From assembly GCF_000747095.1 (NCBI RefSeq), contig NZ_JQGL01000035.1, forward strand, positions 31,970-78,475: a stretch of DNA of 46,506 nucleotides, in the 5' to 3' direction. The DNA is from Sulfuricurvum sp. MLSB. GTDB lineage: Bacteria > Campylobacterota > Campylobacteria > Campylobacterales > Sulfurimonadaceae. Below, piece by piece: positions 1 through 7,846 of the stretch. Each line of letters opens with the position of its first letter. Positions within the stretch are counted from its first letter, which is position 1. Position numbers and translations under genes: made by a program. Under the pieces are notes generated by a model that searched no databases, was not told the DNA's origin, and saw only the letters and a list, made by a program, of their open reading frames with translations.

Positions 1-1
1 G

Positions 2-952
2 GACATGGGCCATTTTCTCAAAGAGCAGATTGTCAAAATCCGCGAACAGGTCGGTGAGGGAAAAGTGCTTTGTGCATTGAGCGGCGGGGTCGATTCTTCG
101 GTCGTAGCAGCACTCCTTTATGAAGCGATCGGCGATCAACTGATCCCTGTATTCGTTGATAATGGCGTTCTGCGCAAAGGGGAGCGCGAATCGGTCGAGA
201 ACATTTTCAAAGTACATCTTAAAGTTCCTCTCGTCGTCGCCGATGCCTCCGAGATTTTCCTCGGGAAACTTGCCGGAGTTACCGATCCCGAGACGAAACG
301 CAAAATTATCGGGCACACCTTTATTGAAGTATTTGAAGCGGAAGCCAAAAAACACGACGGAATCAAATTCCTCGCGCAAGGGACGCTTTATCCCGACGTT
401 ATCGAATCGGTATCGGTCAACGGTCCGTCCGTCACGATCAAAAGCCATCACAACGTCGGCGGATTGCCGGATTGGATGGATTTTGAGTTGATCGAGCCGT
501 TACGCGATTTGTTCAAAGACGAAGTACGCAAACTCGGGATCGAACTGGGTTTGCCCGAATCGCTTGTCAACCGCCATCCGTTCCCGGGACCGGGCCTTGC
601 GATCCGTATCATGGGAGAAGTGAACAAACCTGATCTCAACCTTCTTCGCGAAGCTGACGTAATTTTGCTTGACGAACTTAAAGCCAGCGGTTATTACACT
701 CGTACCTGGCAGGCGTTTGTCGTATTGCTCAATGTCAAAAGCGTCGGAGTCATGGGAGACAACCGTACCTATGACAACACCGTATGTGTCCGTGTCGTCG
801 AAGCGGTTGACGGTATGACGGCGACGTTCGCTCATCTGCCGCACGAGCTACTCGAGCGTATCAGCCGCCGTATTATCAACGAAGTCGACGGGATCAACCG
901 CGTCGTGTATGACATCAGCTCCAAGCCTCCTGCAACGATCGAGTGGGAATAA
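2..952 (+). CDS. guaA: GMP synthase (glutamine-hydrolysing), C-terminal part
   Basis: Carboxy-terminal 316 or so residues of GMP synthase, cut by the left window edge; the reading frame is open upstream of the first visible ATG, so that Met is internal. The visible part is the ATP-pyrophosphatase domain, with the P-loop SGGVDSS about 26 residues in, followed by the GMP synthase dimerisation domain that ends in KPPATIEWE, a typical GuaA terminus. The N-terminal class I glutamine amidotransferase domain must lie outside the window. The enzyme converts XMP, ATP and glutamine to GMP in the cytoplasm, the last step of guanine nucleotide synthesis. Its stop overlaps the GTG start of hemD by 10 bases. 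Confidence 0.97.
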   Translation, partial: DMGHFLKEQIVKIREQVGEGKVLCALSGGVDSSVVAALLYEAIGDQLIPVFVDNGVLRKGERESVENIFKVHLKVPLVVADASEIFLGKLAGVTDPETKRKIIGHTFIEVFEAEAKKHDGIKFLAQGTLYPDVIESVSVNGPSVTIKSHHNVGGLPDWMDFELIEPLRDLFKDEVRKLGIELGLPESLVNRHPFPGPGLAIRIMGEVNKPDLNLLREADVILLDELKASGYYTRTWQAFVVLLNVKSVGVMGDNRTYDNTVCVRVVEAVDGMTATFAHLPHELLERISRRIINEVDGINRVVYDISSKPPATIEWE

Positions 953-1548
953 GGCACTTCCTTTCCATCCGATTTTTGACTCCTTCTATCGATTTCTCGA
1001 AATACGACGGTATCATATTTACCTCGAAGCAGGGGATTGAAGCGGCCAAACGCTACGATATCGACTGGTCCGCGTTACTATGTGTAAGTGTTTCCGAACC
1101 GACGGCGAAGTTTGCCAAAAAAGCCGGAGCCGTCCATGTTATTGCAGGTGACGGATACGGCGAGACTATCCCATCGCTTTTGCAGACGGCAGGTTCTTCA
1201 ACACGATGGCTCTATCTTCGTCCCGAAACGGTTGCTTCTGCGTGGGCGGATACTGCACGCGCTTCGGGGCTTAATGTCGATGAGGCGGTTGTTTACGAGA
1301 CGGTGTGCAACCCCGATGCGGCAAATGTTTCGATTGAAACGGATGCGGTACTGATCTTTACTTCCCCTTCATCGATCCGCTGTTTCCTCCAAAACTATTC
1401 ACTTCTGAAAAGCCATACGGTCGTAGCCATCGGCATGACAACATTAAATGCGCTTCCGTGTGACATAGAAGGGAAAACCAGTGCATATACCAGTGTGGAA
1501 TCTGCTGTTGAGCTGGCCCGCAAACTGGCACAATCGGATGAAAAATAA
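943..1548 (+). CDS. hemD: Uroporphyrinogen-III synthase
   Basis: A 201-residue protein with the low-similarity pattern of HemD: an early [11 protein letters not shown] segment (around residues 21-31), a LYLRPE-like strand in the middle, VYETV before the second half, and [12 protein letters not shown] around residue 137, the signature of the second Rossmann-like lobe. HemD closes hydroxymethylbilane to uroporphyrinogen III, the branch point to haem, sirohaem and cobalamin. The only usable start I see is GTG at 943, inside the end of guaA; an in-frame stop at 910-912 prevents much extension. This makes the N-terminus about ten residues shorter than I would expect for the first beta strand. Identification rests on weak but characteristic motifs. 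Confidence 0.8.
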   Translation: MGIRHFLSIRFLTPSIDFSKYDGIIFTSKQGIEAAKRYDIDWSALLCVSVSEPTAKFAKKAGAVHVIAGDGYGETIPSLLQTAGSSTRWLYLRPETVASAWADTARASGLNVDEAVVYETVCNPDAANVSIETDAVLIFTSPSSIRCFLQNYSLLKSHTVVAIGMTTLNALPCDIEGKTSAYTSVESAVELARKLAQSDEK

Positions 1549-1571
1549 TCATCCTTTTAAGGCTTGCGGAG

Positions 1572-1577
1572 TATAAT
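1572..1577 (+). promoter_or_regulatory. -10 box of 6S RNA promoter
   Basis: A perfect TATAAT precedes the structured 6S RNA region by about 7 bases, giving a predicted transcription start near 1584. No clear -35 box, as is usual for the housekeeping sigma factor in this phylum. Confidence 0.65.
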
Positions 1578-1583
1578 TATGTT

Positions 1584-1785
1584 CTCTGGGCGCAGCGACT
1601 AATCGCATTTTGAGGGTTCTACATTTCTATACAGTGGAATCGGTAGACGTCTTGGTGTGTTGGTGGTCTCGTTTGAGCCTGCGGGCGAGAGATTGCCGCC
1701 GGATAGACGCTCGGTCCGCTTTTTTTTCAGCTTTGAGAACCAAGGCTACTGCGAAACGCCCGCCTGGGCTTTAAACTTCTTTTTT
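1584..1785 (+). ncRNA. ssrS: 6S RNA
   Basis: The gap between hemD and purD holds no gene but folds as a long interrupted rod. GGGC+GCAG (1588-1595) pairs with CTGC (1749-1752) and GCCC (1758-1761). GGTTCT (1615-1620) pairs with AGAACC (1736-1741). Between them lie an asymmetric central region and a GC-rich apical hairpin around 1665-1715. The 3' end carries GCCC-GCCT-GGGC (1758-1769) followed by a T-rich tract, a plausible terminator. A TATAAT box sits just upstream. Size (about 200 nt), rod shape and position next to purD match 6S RNA as I recall it from Campylobacter and Helicobacter. 6S RNA binds the housekeeping RNA polymerase holoenzyme and mimics an open promoter. Exact ends are inferred. 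Confidence 0.78.
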
Positions 1786-1847
1786 ATTCTCTTGCATCTT
1801 CATTATCGCCTGAAACAAATTTAAACCGCACATTGGGATTAAGAGGT

Positions 1848-1853
1848 TATAAT
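1848..1853 (+). promoter_or_regulatory. -10 box of purD promoter
   Basis: A perfect TATAAT lies 74 bases before the purD ATG, with a predicted start near 1860 and a leader of about 65 bases. It would drive the purD-RDD-lptD-mlaD-phosphoribosyltransferase-pnp run. Confidence 0.6.
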
Positions 1854-1926
1854 CTGCTGCTTGTTTGATTTGAGAATCCGGTGCGAATTTCAGATAAAAC
1901 CAGCAAATATTTTTTCAAGGTGTATC

Positions 1927-3195
1927 ATGCGCGTAATGGTAATCGGCAGCGGCGGACGGGAGTTTGCCATCGGAAGAGTTTTAAAACAAGATCCTGCGGT
2001 GACGAAGCTCTATTTCGCTCCGGGCAACGGTGCGACGACAATGTTGGGCGAAAATGTCTCCATTAAAGATTACGGGGAACTGGCGCAATTCGCTCTTGAT
2101 AATGCGATCGATTTGACGATCGTCGGACCGGAAGGGCCTTTGAGTGAAGGGGTCGTCGACGTGTTCAAAGCTAAAAATCTGGTGATTTTCGGTCCGTCCA
2201 AAGCGGCGGCGCAGCTTGAAGGCTCCAAAGTTTACATGAAAAACTTTTTGGCCAAAAACGGCATTCCTACAGCACGCTATCTTGAAACGGACCATATCGG
2301 GGATGCGTTCAAGTTTATTGAATCCCTAACCCCTCCGGTTGTCGTGAAAGCCGACGGTTTGTGTGCGGGCAAAGGGGTTATAATCGCGATGAGCCATGAG
2401 GAAGCTAAAGTAGCCGTTTCCGAGATGCTCAGCGGCAAAGCGTTCGGCGATGCGGGCAAGCGTGTCGTCATCGAAGAATTCCTTGACGGATACGAACTTT
2501 CCATGTTTGCGTTGTGTGACGGAAAAGACTTCATTCTGCTTCCCGCCGCGCAAGACCACAAACGCCTTCTCGACAACGACGAAGGTCCCAATACCGGAGG
2601 GATGGGTGCTTATGCACCGACGCCGCTCGTTGACGACGTGATCTATGAAAAAGTCAAAGATCGGATTGTCCGTCCGACCCTAAAAGGGATGCAAGAAGAG
2701 GGGGCTCCGTTTGAAGGTGTTCTTTTTATCGGCTTGATGATCGTGAACGGTGAACCTATCACCCTAGAATTCAACGTCCGCTTCGGTGACCCCGAATGTG
2801 AGATTCTGATGCCTTTGCTGAAAACGCCCGCAAGCGAACTTTTCTATAAAGCGGCTACCAAACAGCTCGATACGCTGAACGTCGAATTTCACGATAAATT
2901 TGCGGTAGGTGTCGTTATGGCGAGCCGTGATTATCCCTACAGTAATTCTGAACCCGCAGAGATTGTTGTCGATGAAATTCATCACAGCGAGATCGCTGAA
3001 AATGCCCACATCGCCTACGCAGGCGTTAGTGCCGAAGACGGCAAACTTTACGCTACCGGCGGACGGGTTCTTGTGTGTGTGGGTGTCGGCGAGAGTATCA
3101 AAGAAGCGCGTGACCGGGCTTATATGCTTTGCGGTCAAGTTCATTATGCGGGCAAAAAGCTCCGCACCGATATTGCGTATCAAGCCCTCCGGTAA
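1927..3195 (+). CDS. purD: Phosphoribosylamine--glycine ligase
   Basis: A 422-residue GAR synthetase of normal length. It catalyses ATP-dependent joining of glycine to phosphoribosylamine, the second step of purine synthesis. The start at 1927 is chosen because the protein then begins [14 protein letters not shown], the family's N-domain dinucleotide-like motif, and an AAGG lies just upstream; the frame opens 22 codons earlier without homology. Further family marks are [14 protein letters not shown] in the ATP-grasp domain, [10 protein letters not shown], and [11 protein letters not shown] for the metal-binding acidic residues. First gene of a plus-strand run with short or negative spacing; its stop overlaps the RDD gene ATG by one base (TAATG). 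Confidence 0.97.
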   Translation: MRVMVIGSGGREFAIGRVLKQDPAVTKLYFAPGNGATTMLGENVSIKDYGELAQFALDNAIDLTIVGPEGPLSEGVVDVFKAKNLVIFGPSKAAAQLEGSKVYMKNFLAKNGIPTARYLETDHIGDAFKFIESLTPPVVVKADGLCAGKGVIIAMSHEEAKVAVSEMLSGKAFGDAGKRVVIEEFLDGYELSMFALCDGKDFILLPAAQDHKRLLDNDEGPNTGGMGAYAPTPLVDDVIYEKVKDRIVRPTLKGMQEEGAPFEGVLFIGLMIVNGEPITLEFNVRFGDPECEILMPLLKTPASELFYKAATKQLDTLNVEFHDKFAVGVVMASRDYPYSNSEPAEIVVDEIHHSEIAENAHIAYAGVSAEDGKLYATGGRVLVCVGVGESIKEARDRAYMLCGQVHYAGKKLRTDIAYQALR

Positions 3196-3644
3196 TGGAC
3201 GAACAACTCGATACGCTTCTGGAGCGTGAACGGCTTGAACTCGCTTCTCTGCGTCAACGGGCGGCCGCATTCGGAATCGATGAACTTTTGCTATCGGTCT
3301 TGATGTTTATCATTTTGTGGGATACGATTACCGGTGCCGAAACGATCGAAGAAACGATTGCCGTGACCAACAGCTTTTTGCTTGAGTTTATGGCGATCAA
3401 AATCGTGTATCACACCTTTTTTACGATGCAATACGGGGCCAGTTTAGGAAAAATTGTTATGAAGATTCGCGTCGTTGAACTTGCCACGCTTTCCAATCCC
3501 GGGTTTTTGAGTGCTTTTAACCGAAGTGTTTTTCGGGTTGTGAGCGAACTGGTCTTTTATCTTGGATTTGTGTGGGCGATGCTTGATCCTTACCGCCGGG
3601 GCTGGCATGACCGTACCGCGCGCACTTTGGTGATCAATGCGTAA
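3195..3644 (+). CDS. RDD family membrane protein
   Basis: A 149-residue protein with an N-terminal acidic/charged head and three likely membrane helices (roughly residues 30-50, 60-85, 112-130). Family marks are RAAAFGIDELLL near the start, GASLGKIVMKIRVV in the middle, and the closing DPYRRGWHDRTARTLVI, the conserved end of RDD proteins. The start at 3195 overlaps the purD stop; the longer frame opening at 3129 lies inside purD. Function of RDD proteins is poorly defined; some have been linked to ion transport. The position between purD and lptD, with its end overlapping lptD by 8 bases, suggests translational coupling rather than a known joint pathway. Confidence 0.85.
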   Translation: MDEQLDTLLERERLELASLRQRAAAFGIDELLLSVLMFIILWDTITGAETIEETIAVTNSFLLEFMAIKIVYHTFFTMQYGASLGKIVMKIRVVELATLSNPGFLSAFNRSVFRVVSELVFYLGFVWAMLDPYRRGWHDRTARTLVINA

Positions 3645-5772
3645 GTTCGGCTGGATCAGTTTAATCGCATCGACGATTCTGTTGGGAGCCGATCGGGTTG
3701 AGCTGGTCGGTACGCATGCCGATATGAACGGTTCAACGGCCTATGCGGGCGGAAATCCCGTTATGCTGTATCAAGATCAGATCATGAGTGCTGAGGAGAT
3801 GTTTTACGATAAAAACACGACGATCGTCGAAGCCAAAGGCTCCGTGAATGTTTTCAAAGCAAACCAGTATCACGTTATCAGCGATTATGCCCGGTACGAT
3901 CTGACAAACGATAAGCGCTATTCGAAGCCGTATTACATGTACGATCAGGTTGGGGATACATGGCTCAGCACCGAAGAAGCCGAAGCGTGCGGTAACGAGA
4001 TCGATCTCTCCAGCGGTGCCGTATCGGGATGCGACTCGACCGATCCTTTATGGAAGATCCGTTTCAGCAGCGCGAATTACGACACTGAAGCTATGTGGCT
4101 TAATCTCTTTAATGCGCGGCTGGTAATCAATGATTTCCCCGTTTTTTATCTTCCCTATTTTGGGTATCCCACCGATAAAACCCGCCGAAGCGGGCTGTTG
4201 ATTCCGAGTTTCGGATGGTCCAATGCTGAAGGATTTTATTACCAGCAGCCGATCTATTTCGCCCCGCATAACTGGTGGGATCTGGAATTACGGCCTCAGA
4301 TACGTACTTCGAGAGGAGAGGGGATTTATGCCGATTTTCGTTTCATCGACACCCCTTCTTCACAGGGATCGATCCGTGTAGGCTATTTTAAAGAGCAGGG
4401 TGCGTACGCGGAAAAAAATGATTTGGCTAACATCAAGCATTATGGGTATGATATCGATTATCGTCACAGCGCTCCGTTGCGGGAATGGTTCGGACTTGAT
4501 CTAGCGGGAGAATCGGGGCTTTATATCGACGGGGCCTGGATGAATGACGTTGATTACCTGAACCTTCAGCAAAGTAATCAAATGCAAAACGTGACTTCCA
4601 CCCAGGTTATGTCGCGCATCAATACCTATTACAGCAGTGAAGATAACTACATCGGTGCTTATTTCAAACATTATCAGTATTTAAATCTGCAGAGCAACGA
4701 TCGGACGATCCAGACGCTTCCATCTTTGCATTACCATCGTTATTTAGAAAATTTGCTCGACGATGTTCTTCTTGTCAATGTTGATGCTATGGCAACCCAT
4801 TATTATCGACCTGACGGAAAGAGAGCTGTTCAAGGGGACTTTACAGTTCCGCTGGTTATGCAAACATCTTTATTTAATGAGTATGTTGATGCAAGTTATA
4901 CGATGAACGCATCTTCTAAAGTCATCAGTTTCTACGGCAACCCATACAGTGAAGATACCGGCCGCTATGAGCAGGGGATGTATGCAAAGCTTGACCATAC
5001 GTTTGCACTATCTTCGACACTTGTGCGCCCATATGAGTCGTATACGCATGCCATCAGTCCGAGTGTCAGTTATACTGCTGCAGGGACTCGTCGCTACAGC
5101 GGTTATTACGAAACATTTCATTCCAATAAAGAGTGTGTTGCGGGCAATACGAAACCCGAATGCGAATTCTATACGTTGAATGAGCCCAGTGATACCCTTT
5201 CCCTCGGGTTAAACAATTATCTATTTGAAGACGGAAAGCAGGTTCTTGCAGACCGGCTTTCACAGACTTTCCGTTTCGACGATGCAGGAAGCTATTATGG
5301 AGAATTGCAAAACGAACTGGAATGGCAGATTGCAAAAGCCGTTTCATTCTATAATCAAACCTCATATCATCACGATCGCAACCGTATCACCAAAGAGCAA
5401 AACAGCCTGCGCTATAATGACGGAACCGTAATAACAGGTATTAGTCATTATTACACGGATCAGTTAGTAAACAACCAAACAGCGTATGTGAGTTATTGGA
5501 CAGCTGATGCAGCGTATCAATATAACCGTAATTATCGTTTTTTCGGTTCGGTAGCGTATGATTACCGCGCAGATTTGATGAAAACGAGCGAGATAGGATT
5601 TATATACAGCCGCCGGTGTCTCGATGTCGGACTGCGCTTGGTGCAAAACCGGCGGCCGATCCTGACCAATGCGAATGCGAATGATTCGGTCGATGATACG
5701 TATATATTTATTACGATCATTCTCAAACCCGTCGGCGGGTCCGAGTTTAATTACAAACTGAGCAGCAATTAA
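3637..5772 (+). CDS. lptD: LPS-assembly protein LptD (OstA/Imp)
   Basis: A 711-residue outer-membrane LPS translocon. It starts with a signal peptide (basic MRK, hydrophobic core to about residue 18), then an OstA-like periplasmic jellyroll portion (about 25-110) that would receive LPS from LptA, then a large beta-barrel rich in aromatic, alternating strands. The LPYFGYPTDKTRRSGLLIP stretch near residue 180 is typical of LptD. Cysteines appear as pairs C118/C132 and C500/C509 plus C661; canonical LptD uses two disulfides between N and C parts, so the cysteine layout here is somewhat different. It works with lipoprotein LptE and the LptBFG-C-A bridge, none of which is in this window. It overlaps the RDD gene and is followed by mlaD after 14 bases. 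Confidence 0.93.
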   Translation: MRKFGWISLIASTILLGADRVELVGTHADMNGSTAYAGGNPVMLYQDQIMSAEEMFYDKNTTIVEAKGSVNVFKANQYHVISDYARYDLTNDKRYSKPYYMYDQVGDTWLSTEEAEACGNEIDLSSGAVSGCDSTDPLWKIRFSSANYDTEAMWLNLFNARLVINDFPVFYLPYFGYPTDKTRRSGLLIPSFGWSNAEGFYYQQPIYFAPHNWWDLELRPQIRTSRGEGIYADFRFIDTPSSQGSIRVGYFKEQGAYAEKNDLANIKHYGYDIDYRHSAPLREWFGLDLAGESGLYIDGAWMNDVDYLNLQQSNQMQNVTSTQVMSRINTYYSSEDNYIGAYFKHYQYLNLQSNDRTIQTLPSLHYHRYLENLLDDVLLVNVDAMATHYYRPDGKRAVQGDFTVPLVMQTSLFNEYVDASYTMNASSKVISFYGNPYSEDTGRYEQGMYAKLDHTFALSSTLVRPYESYTHAISPSVSYTAAGTRRYSGYYETFHSNKECVAGNTKPECEFYTLNEPSDTLSLGLNNYLFEDGKQVLADRLSQTFRFDDAGSYYGELQNELEWQIAKAVSFYNQTSYHHDRNRITKEQNSLRYNDGTVITGISHYYTDQLVNNQTAYVSYWTADAAYQYNRNYRFFGSVAYDYRADLMKTSEIGFIYSRRCLDVGLRLVQNRRPILTNANANDSVDDTYIFITIILKPVGGSEFNYKLSSN

Positions 5773-5786
5773 AGAGAGGCGGCGTT

Positions 5787-7181
5787 ATGAAACTGGAAGC
5801 AAAAATCGGTCTTTTTGTTGTGATGGCCTTGGGCGCTTTGTTATTTCTGTCGACTCAGGTGACGTCATTCGGTACCTGGGGCGGCGAAACCTATCCCGTT
5901 CATGCGTATGTGGACGATGCATCCGGCATCGAGAAACATACGCATGTTTTGATGAACGGCGTCAAGATCGGTGAAGTACAGGAGATAGCAATCGAAGGCA
6001 AGCGGGTTCGGCTGGAGTTGGGTATTGACGATGGTGTGAAAATACCGGAAGATTCGTCCGTGATTGTCGCACAGGAGTCGTTGCTGGGATCCAAAGTTAT
6101 GAATATTGTTGTCGGCGACTCGGCTCAGATGCTACGGGCGGGGGGTACCTTGTCGCAAGCAAAACGGTATGCGTCGTTTGACCAGACAAGCGATTCGGTC
6201 AATGCCGCAGCCAAAGAACTCGAACTCTTGATGCACGATTTCCGCACAACGCTCGATGACGAACACCGAGCGGCGATTCAGGATGCGATTATCGCATTTC
6301 GCAACGTCGGGGTCAATCTGGACGGTGTGATTGTCGAGAACCGCGAAGACCTGCATGCGGCGATTGCCAATTTCAGAGCCATGAGTGCGGGATTTGCGCA
6401 GAGTGCCGATACCGTGAACAAAGATCTTCCCGAGATTATGGCCCGAATCAATTCGTTGACAACGCGGATGGACAATATCAGCGGATCGCTTGAACACAAA
6501 CTTCCCGAAGCGGTCGATAAATTTGTCAAAATCGAAGATAACGTGACCGATATTCTTGCGGAAAACCGTGCATCGCTGAAAACGGCCCTGACCTCTGCGG
6601 GTGATTTTTTCAAAAGCGGGGAAGAAGCGTTCTCCAAAGTCGATTCGATGCTGAGCAGTTTTACGACCAGCGAAATTCAGGTAGCGATGCACACCGATTA
6701 TATGATGCGTGACGGTTATGGCAAGGTCTATCTGGGGGTCAATTATCTCCCCAACCCCGAAACCTATTATATGTTCGATTTGATCAGCACGGATGATTAT
6801 TCCCAGCCGGCCCTTCCTGCCAAACACGATAAAAGCGACCGTTTGTATTCGCTTCAGTACGGTAAACGGTTTGATGATTTGCTGCTTCGCTTCGGGGCGA
6901 TCGAATCGACCGGGGGAATCGGGTTTGATTATTTTATGAACCACGACCGCCTCAAATTTTCGGCCGAAGTGTTTGACTTTAACGCTGTGAATGACATTCG
7001 CTCCGAGCGCGCCCATCTTAAAGCCCAGCTTCGGTATCAAATGCTTAAACATCTTGAGCTGTACGGCGGATGGGACAATTTTCTTAATCCGCAGTCTCAA
7101 AACCTCTTTTTGGGACTTGGGCTCCGGTTCATCGATAATGACATCAAATATACCTTCGGCGCTGCGTCGATGGCGCGTTGA
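5787..7181 (+). CDS. mlaD: MlaD-like MCE protein with C-terminal beta-barrel-like domain
   Basis: A 464-residue protein. Residues 5-27 form one N-terminal membrane anchor; about 35-125 is an MCE/MlaD domain (VDDASGIEKHTHVLMNGVKIG, ending GSKVMNIVVG). Residues 130-290 are predominantly helical with heptad-like spacing. From about 295 to 464 the sequence becomes a series of 8-11 residue alternating strands rich in Tyr, Phe and Gly, separated by short polar turns, as in outer-membrane barrels. Standard MlaD is only about 180 residues. The whole architecture resembles the transenvelope MlaD described in Veillonella. No mlaE, mlaF or mlaB is adjacent. An AGAGAGG ribosome-binding site precedes the ATG. 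The role, phospholipid transport between membranes, is inferred from the family; the barrel assignment is my reading of strand periodicity. Confidence 0.85.
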   Translation: MKLEAKIGLFVVMALGALLFLSTQVTSFGTWGGETYPVHAYVDDASGIEKHTHVLMNGVKIGEVQEIAIEGKRVRLELGIDDGVKIPEDSSVIVAQESLLGSKVMNIVVGDSAQMLRAGGTLSQAKRYASFDQTSDSVNAAAKELELLMHDFRTTLDDEHRAAIQDAIIAFRNVGVNLDGVIVENREDLHAAIANFRAMSAGFAQSADTVNKDLPEIMARINSLTTRMDNISGSLEHKLPEAVDKFVKIEDNVTDILAENRASLKTALTSAGDFFKSGEEAFSKVDSMLSSFTTSEIQVAMHTDYMMRDGYGKVYLGVNYLPNPETYYMFDLISTDDYSQPALPAKHDKSDRLYSLQYGKRFDDLLLRFGAIESTGGIGFDYFMNHDRLKFSAEVFDFNAVNDIRSERAHLKAQLRYQMLKHLELYGGWDNFLNPQSQNLFLGLGLRFIDNDIKYTFGAASMAR

Positions 7182-7189
7182 GTTTAATA

Positions 7190-7846
7190 ATGCAGCAAGT
7201 AAAGTTTAAAAACCGTTCCGATGCGGCGATACAACTCAAAGAACTGCTGCCGCTGGATCGGATGAAGAGTGAATCGTGGAGCCTGATTGCCGTCTCATCA
7301 GGCGGGCTGATGGTTGCCGACGCCATTAATGCCCGGCTTAAACTGCCCATCGATTTTCTTTTTTCGGCGTCGATTACGGCTCCCCAAAATCCCGAGTGCG
7401 AATTGGCACGAGTGAGTGAAACGGAAGAGATTGTGATCCATCAGGCGCTGCTTGACGTATTTGACATTCAGGTTGATTACATCTACGGCGAAGCAACGCG
7501 TAAGCATGAAGAGAAAATCCTTAGCGCCATCTACCAGTATCGGAAGGGAGAGCATTTCCAATCGATGAAAGGGAAAAATATTCTCCTTATCGATGAAGGA
7601 AGCGAAACGGGGCTGAAGCTTATGTGCGCGATTAAAACCGCATTTTCGCAAAAAGCCAAAGCAGTTTATGTAGCTGTACCGGTGATGCCATCAAGCGTTG
7701 TGGAAGCGTTAGACCCGATTGTAGATGCCGTATTTTGTGTGCATGAACTTGATGATTATGTGGATACAAAATATTATTATCAAGAATTTGGTGCGGTAGA
7801 AGAAGAGATGATAGAGACTATTTTGGAGAAAAGAAATGAAGTATAA
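7190..7846 (+). CDS. Phosphoribosyltransferase-family protein (divergent PRPP loop)
   Basis: A 218-residue protein with a type I phosphoribosyltransferase fold pattern: VSSGGLMVADAINARL near the N-terminus and NILLIDEGSETGLKL around residue 130, where the PRPP-binding loop would be. The usual hydrophobic-D-D-G/D-x-x-T/S-T-G is changed to DEGSETG. Late VDAVFCVHELDDY also resembles the family end. The best start is ATG at 7190; an in-frame TTG at 7178 overlapping the mlaD stop is possible. The substrate is unknown. It overlaps pnp by 11 bases, so the two are probably co-translated. Enzymatic or regulatory roles are both possible. Confidence 0.75.
   Translation: MQQVKFKNRSDAAIQLKELLPLDRMKSESWSLIAVSSGGLMVADAINARLKLPIDFLFSASITAPQNPECELARVSETEEIVIHQALLDVFDIQVDYIYGEATRKHEEKILSAIYQYRKGEHFQSMKGKNILLIDEGSETGLKLMCAIKTAFSQKAKAVYVAVPVMPSSVVEALDPIVDAVFCVHELDDYVDTKYYYQEFGAVEEEMIETILEKRNEV

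Noticed and set aside
6132-7100. Long open frame of 322 codons on the minus strand opposite mlaD
   Set aside because: It lies wholly opposite mlaD, is rich in His/Arg/Phe as expected for an antisense frame, and has no recognisable domain or ribosome-binding site.
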